This document shows positions 44,424 to 46,522 of a DNA stretch of 46,522 bases, one piece after another; position 1 is the first letter of the stretch; the number at the start of each line of letters is the position of its first letter. The translations under genes were made by a program, and so were the position numbers. The DNA comes from Ardenticatenaceae bacterium (GTDB taxonomy: Bacteria; Chloroflexota; Anaerolineae; Promineifilales; Promineifilaceae), in the NCBI GenBank assembly GCA_020634415.1, contig JACKBT010000036.1, positions 1-46,522 on the forward strand. Reading direction: 5' to 3'. The notes below the pieces were generated by a model. It did no database searches. It worked only from the letters and a program-made list of their open reading frames with translations, and had not been told where the DNA came from.

Positions 44424-44984
44424 TCAACGATCCCGCACAATTTGTTCTAAAATCCGTTCGTTGATTTGCCGAAAAACCATCAGTTGCAGGCCAATGGTCA
44501 CGGCCATGATGAGCAGCAGGAAAATTAAAAAGCCCAGGCCGCTGCCGCTGCTAAACTCTGGCCGATTAGTGGGGCTAAACATCCACAAGAAGAAGAGCAG
44601 CACAACGGGCGTGACCCAGGGCAAATAGTTGGTTACGGTCACGGTGTAGGCTTCGGCCTGTAACCGCACCATGCCCCTGACGGGTGAACGCAGCCGCACC
44701 CCGCGCCGCCGCACCCCACCCAGCTTGTGCCGAAAGGCCAACTCGTGGGGGCTGATTTGCTTAAACATCACGTCGGGATACCAGGTGCCGGTTAGTTCTG
44801 TGCCATCTAGCTGTGCCGCCACGCGCCCAAACTGCTCCCGCGACAACACCTGCGCCGACTGCCGCCAGACAGGGATGCCCAGCCGCATGTAAAAGGGCAG
44901 CCACAGGGCTGACAAAACTGTTTCCAGCAGGCCAATGAGGACGATGATGGGGATGAGGATGAAGACAAAATCAGTCAGGGTCAT
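44424..44984 (-). CDS. Conserved-type membrane protein, unknown function
   Basis: A 186-residue protein with one N-terminal helix (about 6-28), a soluble Arg-rich segment of 90 residues (GGVRRRGVRLRSPVRG) and two helices near 120-138 and 148-171. I do not recognise the family. It lies 58 bases upstream of amylosucrase on the same strand. The base composition and an absence of frame breaks support it as a real gene. Confidence 0.6.
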   Translation of the reverse strand: MTLTDFVFILIPIIVLIGLLETVLSALWLPFYMRLGIPVWRQSAQVLSREQFGRVAAQLDGTELTGTWYPDVMFKQISPHELAFRHKLGGVRRRGVRLRSPVRGMVRLQAEAYTVTVTNYLPWVTPVVLLFFLWMFSPTNRPEFSSGSGLGFLIFLLLIMAVTIGLQLMVFRQINERILEQIVRDR

Positions 44985-45714
44985 GGTTGCTGCTCAAGTG
45001 GTTGTTGCCATGACCATTGTAGCCTGTTCGGGGGTAAAACGAAAAATGTAGGGGTTGTTGGGGGGAACGGCCGTTAAACAAAGACCCACCAACGCCTAAA
45101 AAGGTGACTGGAGATTGGAGATTGGAGACTGGGTAGTCTCTAGTCCCCAGTCTCCAATCTCCAAAAGTCTAAACTTATTTTTGACCGAACCTATAGCATC
45201 ACCTGCGTCATCACCAACTCAAATGAATAATCATATGGCGGTGATGGTGGCAGAACGCTTTTCTGTGTCAAAAAGGTGAAGGGTTCGCTATTGTCTGGTA
45301 GTGAGATCAGGGTTGTCGTGTTAGGCGTGGAATTCGATGATGTGGCTTAACGCCTGCATAACCAGCGCGGCGCGATTAGAACACACTTTGCCCTTACCGT
45401 GTCGGCTGAATATGCGTATACTCGCCGCGTCTGGTTGATGCCCTGTTAGCTTGTTCCTATCATTTCATCGGGCAAAGATGATTCATCCTTGAGCCAATGT
45501 TATCGTGATTCTTCAAAACCTACGCTATATTTGACCCCTCTCACTTATTTCCAGAATGGAGCGCGTAAAAGCAACCGTTAAAACCCCCTCCCGCAACCCC
45601 TCATCATCAATCGTATTGGCAGGGCAATGAAGGGAAACGGCCGTTGTCCTCCCCATATCTAGCAAAAACAACTAGGCTTGGTTGGGTTCATAAATCTCGA
45701 GAATTCAATTTCTC
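44985..45714. other. Gene-free region
   Basis: A 730-base stretch with no credible open frame on either strand. It holds one GACTGGA-family repeat (45107-45167) and two ACGGCCGT palindromes (near 45068 and 45637-45644). The remainder has no similarity I can see and may be a decayed gene at the edge of foreign DNA. Confidence 0.5.
45107..45167. repeat. Heptamer inverted repeat, GACTGGA family, copy 5
   Basis: A perfect 17-bp stem, TGGAGATTGGAGACTGG (45116-45132) with its complement at 45147-45163. Confidence 0.85.
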
Positions 45715-46522
45715 TTATAATCTGCCTTCTAAAAAATCTCTTTTCTTTTCACGCTCTATATACTTCATCTTGTTTTCTATTTGCTTTTCCACGTAAGCTT
45801 TATGTTCAAGAAGTTCAATGGAATTAAAAATGGGTAATAGACTAACTAAGAAATTTTTCTCACGCTCGAGTATAGGAACCTGACTCCCAGACCAAATTTT
45901 CGTTGCTAATTCATAATCTAACGTTTCGAAATCTTTGAAATTATTGTTCCATCTAATAAACCATCCTAACAATTCGCGTCTAAACTCCTCGTCTAAAGAC
46001 TGTGCGGCACTAAATATAAAGCGCATATAGTAAACATCGCGTGCATTATTTTGAACTGTTGACCTGAAAAAGGTTTGCTTTTTGCTTACTAATTCGTCTA
46101 GTTCAACTTTGCCATTTTCCTTCGTAAACAATTTGCAAAATATATTTTCTCTATACCTATTATATGAACTTTCATTCTTTGTCAGGATATATTTCCCGAA
46201 ATACTCTATATCTTGAAGATAAGAGTCTCGTTCCCATAAAAAATCAAACTTGGGCATATTGGTGTTTAAACTAGGCCACCTTTCTTTCTCATAGAGTTGG
46301 TCAACCACTCTGAATAGAAACTCAAAGTTTCTTTCTGTGAGTAATTTTAAGGCTTCGCCAGAGTAATCCCAATGTCGTTCGATGTTGAGGGCGGCTAGAT
46401 AGGCGTCAAAAACAATTTCTTCGTCTGATTTAAAAACGTCAAACCAATTGCCAAATATTTCAGAATGGCTATTAAACAAGTAGGCCAATGGTCTCGCGTA
46501 ATTCTGATCATCCTTAGATTTA
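45715..46522 (-). CDS. AT-rich gene of unknown function (5' end outside window)
   Basis: The frame is open from the window edge to the stop at 45715, at least 269 codons. It can be read past the TTG at 46488 as DDQNYARPLAYLFNSHSEIF. The protein is soluble, helical and rich in Lys, Glu, Phe and Trp (EIFGNWFDVFKSDEEIVFDA, WFIRWNNNFKDFETL). No catalytic motif is visible, so it looks like the C-terminal, perhaps sensor, part of a larger protein. Base composition and codon use are clearly AT-richer than the other genes and no ACGGCCGT motif occurs in it, which suggests recent transfer. Confidence 0.6.
   Translation of the reverse strand, partial: KSKDDQNYARPLAYLFNSHSEIFGNWFDVFKSDEEIVFDAYLAALNIERHWDYSGEALKLLTERNFEFLFRVVDQLYEKERWPSLNTNMPKFDFLWERDSYLQDIEYFGKYILTKNESSYNRYRENIFCKLFTKENGKVELDELVSKKQTFFRSTVQNNARDVYYMRFIFSAAQSLDEEFRRELLGWFIRWNNNFKDFETLDYELATKIWSGSQVPILEREKNFLVSLLPIFNSIELLEHKAYVEKQIENKMKYIEREKKRDFLEGRL

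Larger units (their letters stand above)
194..45644. repeat. Highly iterated palindrome ACGGCCGT, about 75 copies
   Basis: The first copy is at 194-201 and the last at 45637-45644. Most are extended to AACGGCCGTT. They occur in genes on both strands, in all reading frames (as Thr-Ala-Val, Asn-Gly-Arg or Arg-Pro), and in spacers. They are absent from the AT-rich terminal gene. Confidence 0.9.

Overview
The window is 46.5 kb of bacterial chromosome, most likely from an uncultured or filamentous member of the Chloroflexota (Anaerolineae, Caldilineae or Ardenticatenia type). The call is inferred from gene content: a short EF-Ts of about 200 residues, a Thermus-like A/V-type rotary ATPase, a PTPS-related multi-membrane protein with a C-terminal beta domain, a kinase-STAND-TPR regulator, and intergenic DNA rich in hairpins. 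I saw no tRNA, rRNA, CRISPR array, transposase or phage gene.

Layout. 1-2482 (-): 3'-truncated Ser/Thr kinase-NTPase-TPR regulator. 2628-5227 (+): YhfC-like membrane protease plus an ABC-2 exporter pair. 5448-9889 (+): the translation and envelope cluster rpsB-tsf-pyrH-frr-uppS-cdsA. 9938-13073 (+): class I fructose bisphosphatase and sucCD, closed by a strong terminator. 13211-16097 (+): a large membrane protein and rsmD. 16258-18736 (+): iron uptake, feoB, a small Cys-rich protein and feoA. 18906-27533 (-): a complete nine-gene A/V-ATPase operon in the order G-I-K-E-C-F-A-B-D. 27639-32532 (-): cyclic-2,3-diphosphoglycerate synthetase-like P-loop protein, a secreted protein, a Leu/Val dehydrogenase-type enzyme and a class A beta-lactamase-fold lipoprotein. 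32722-37789 (+): sugar isomerase/epimerase, Gfo/Idh/MocA oxidoreductase, branched-chain aminotransferase and a two-component system. 37798-40261 (-): two YeeE/YedE half-transporters and a persulfide dioxygenase-rhodanese protein. 40537-44984 (-): UDP-glucose dehydrogenase, amylosucrase and a membrane protein. 45715-46522 (-): an AT-rich gene of unknown function running off the edge.

The best candidate for something undescribed is at 38834-40261. A CstB-like metallo-beta-lactamase/rhodanese protein is one continuous reading frame interrupted by a single TGA. That TGA sits at the position where homologues carry a conserved Cys after the PGH..GS motif. Nineteen nucleotides after it comes a 7-bp stem with an AGGU loop, which resembles a bacterial SECIS element. 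This suggests a selenocysteine persulfide dioxygenase beside sulfur-compound importers.

The second theme is repeat biology. The octamer palindrome ACGGCCGT occurs roughly 75 times (my hand count; about 0.7 expected), inside and outside genes, which recalls cyanobacterial HIP1. Intergenic spacers carry several families of inverted repeats built from 7-bp units, which recall cyanobacterial STRR heptamers. In the ATPase operon every junction that has a spacer holds such an element, and the elements supply or abut the stop codons of most subunits.
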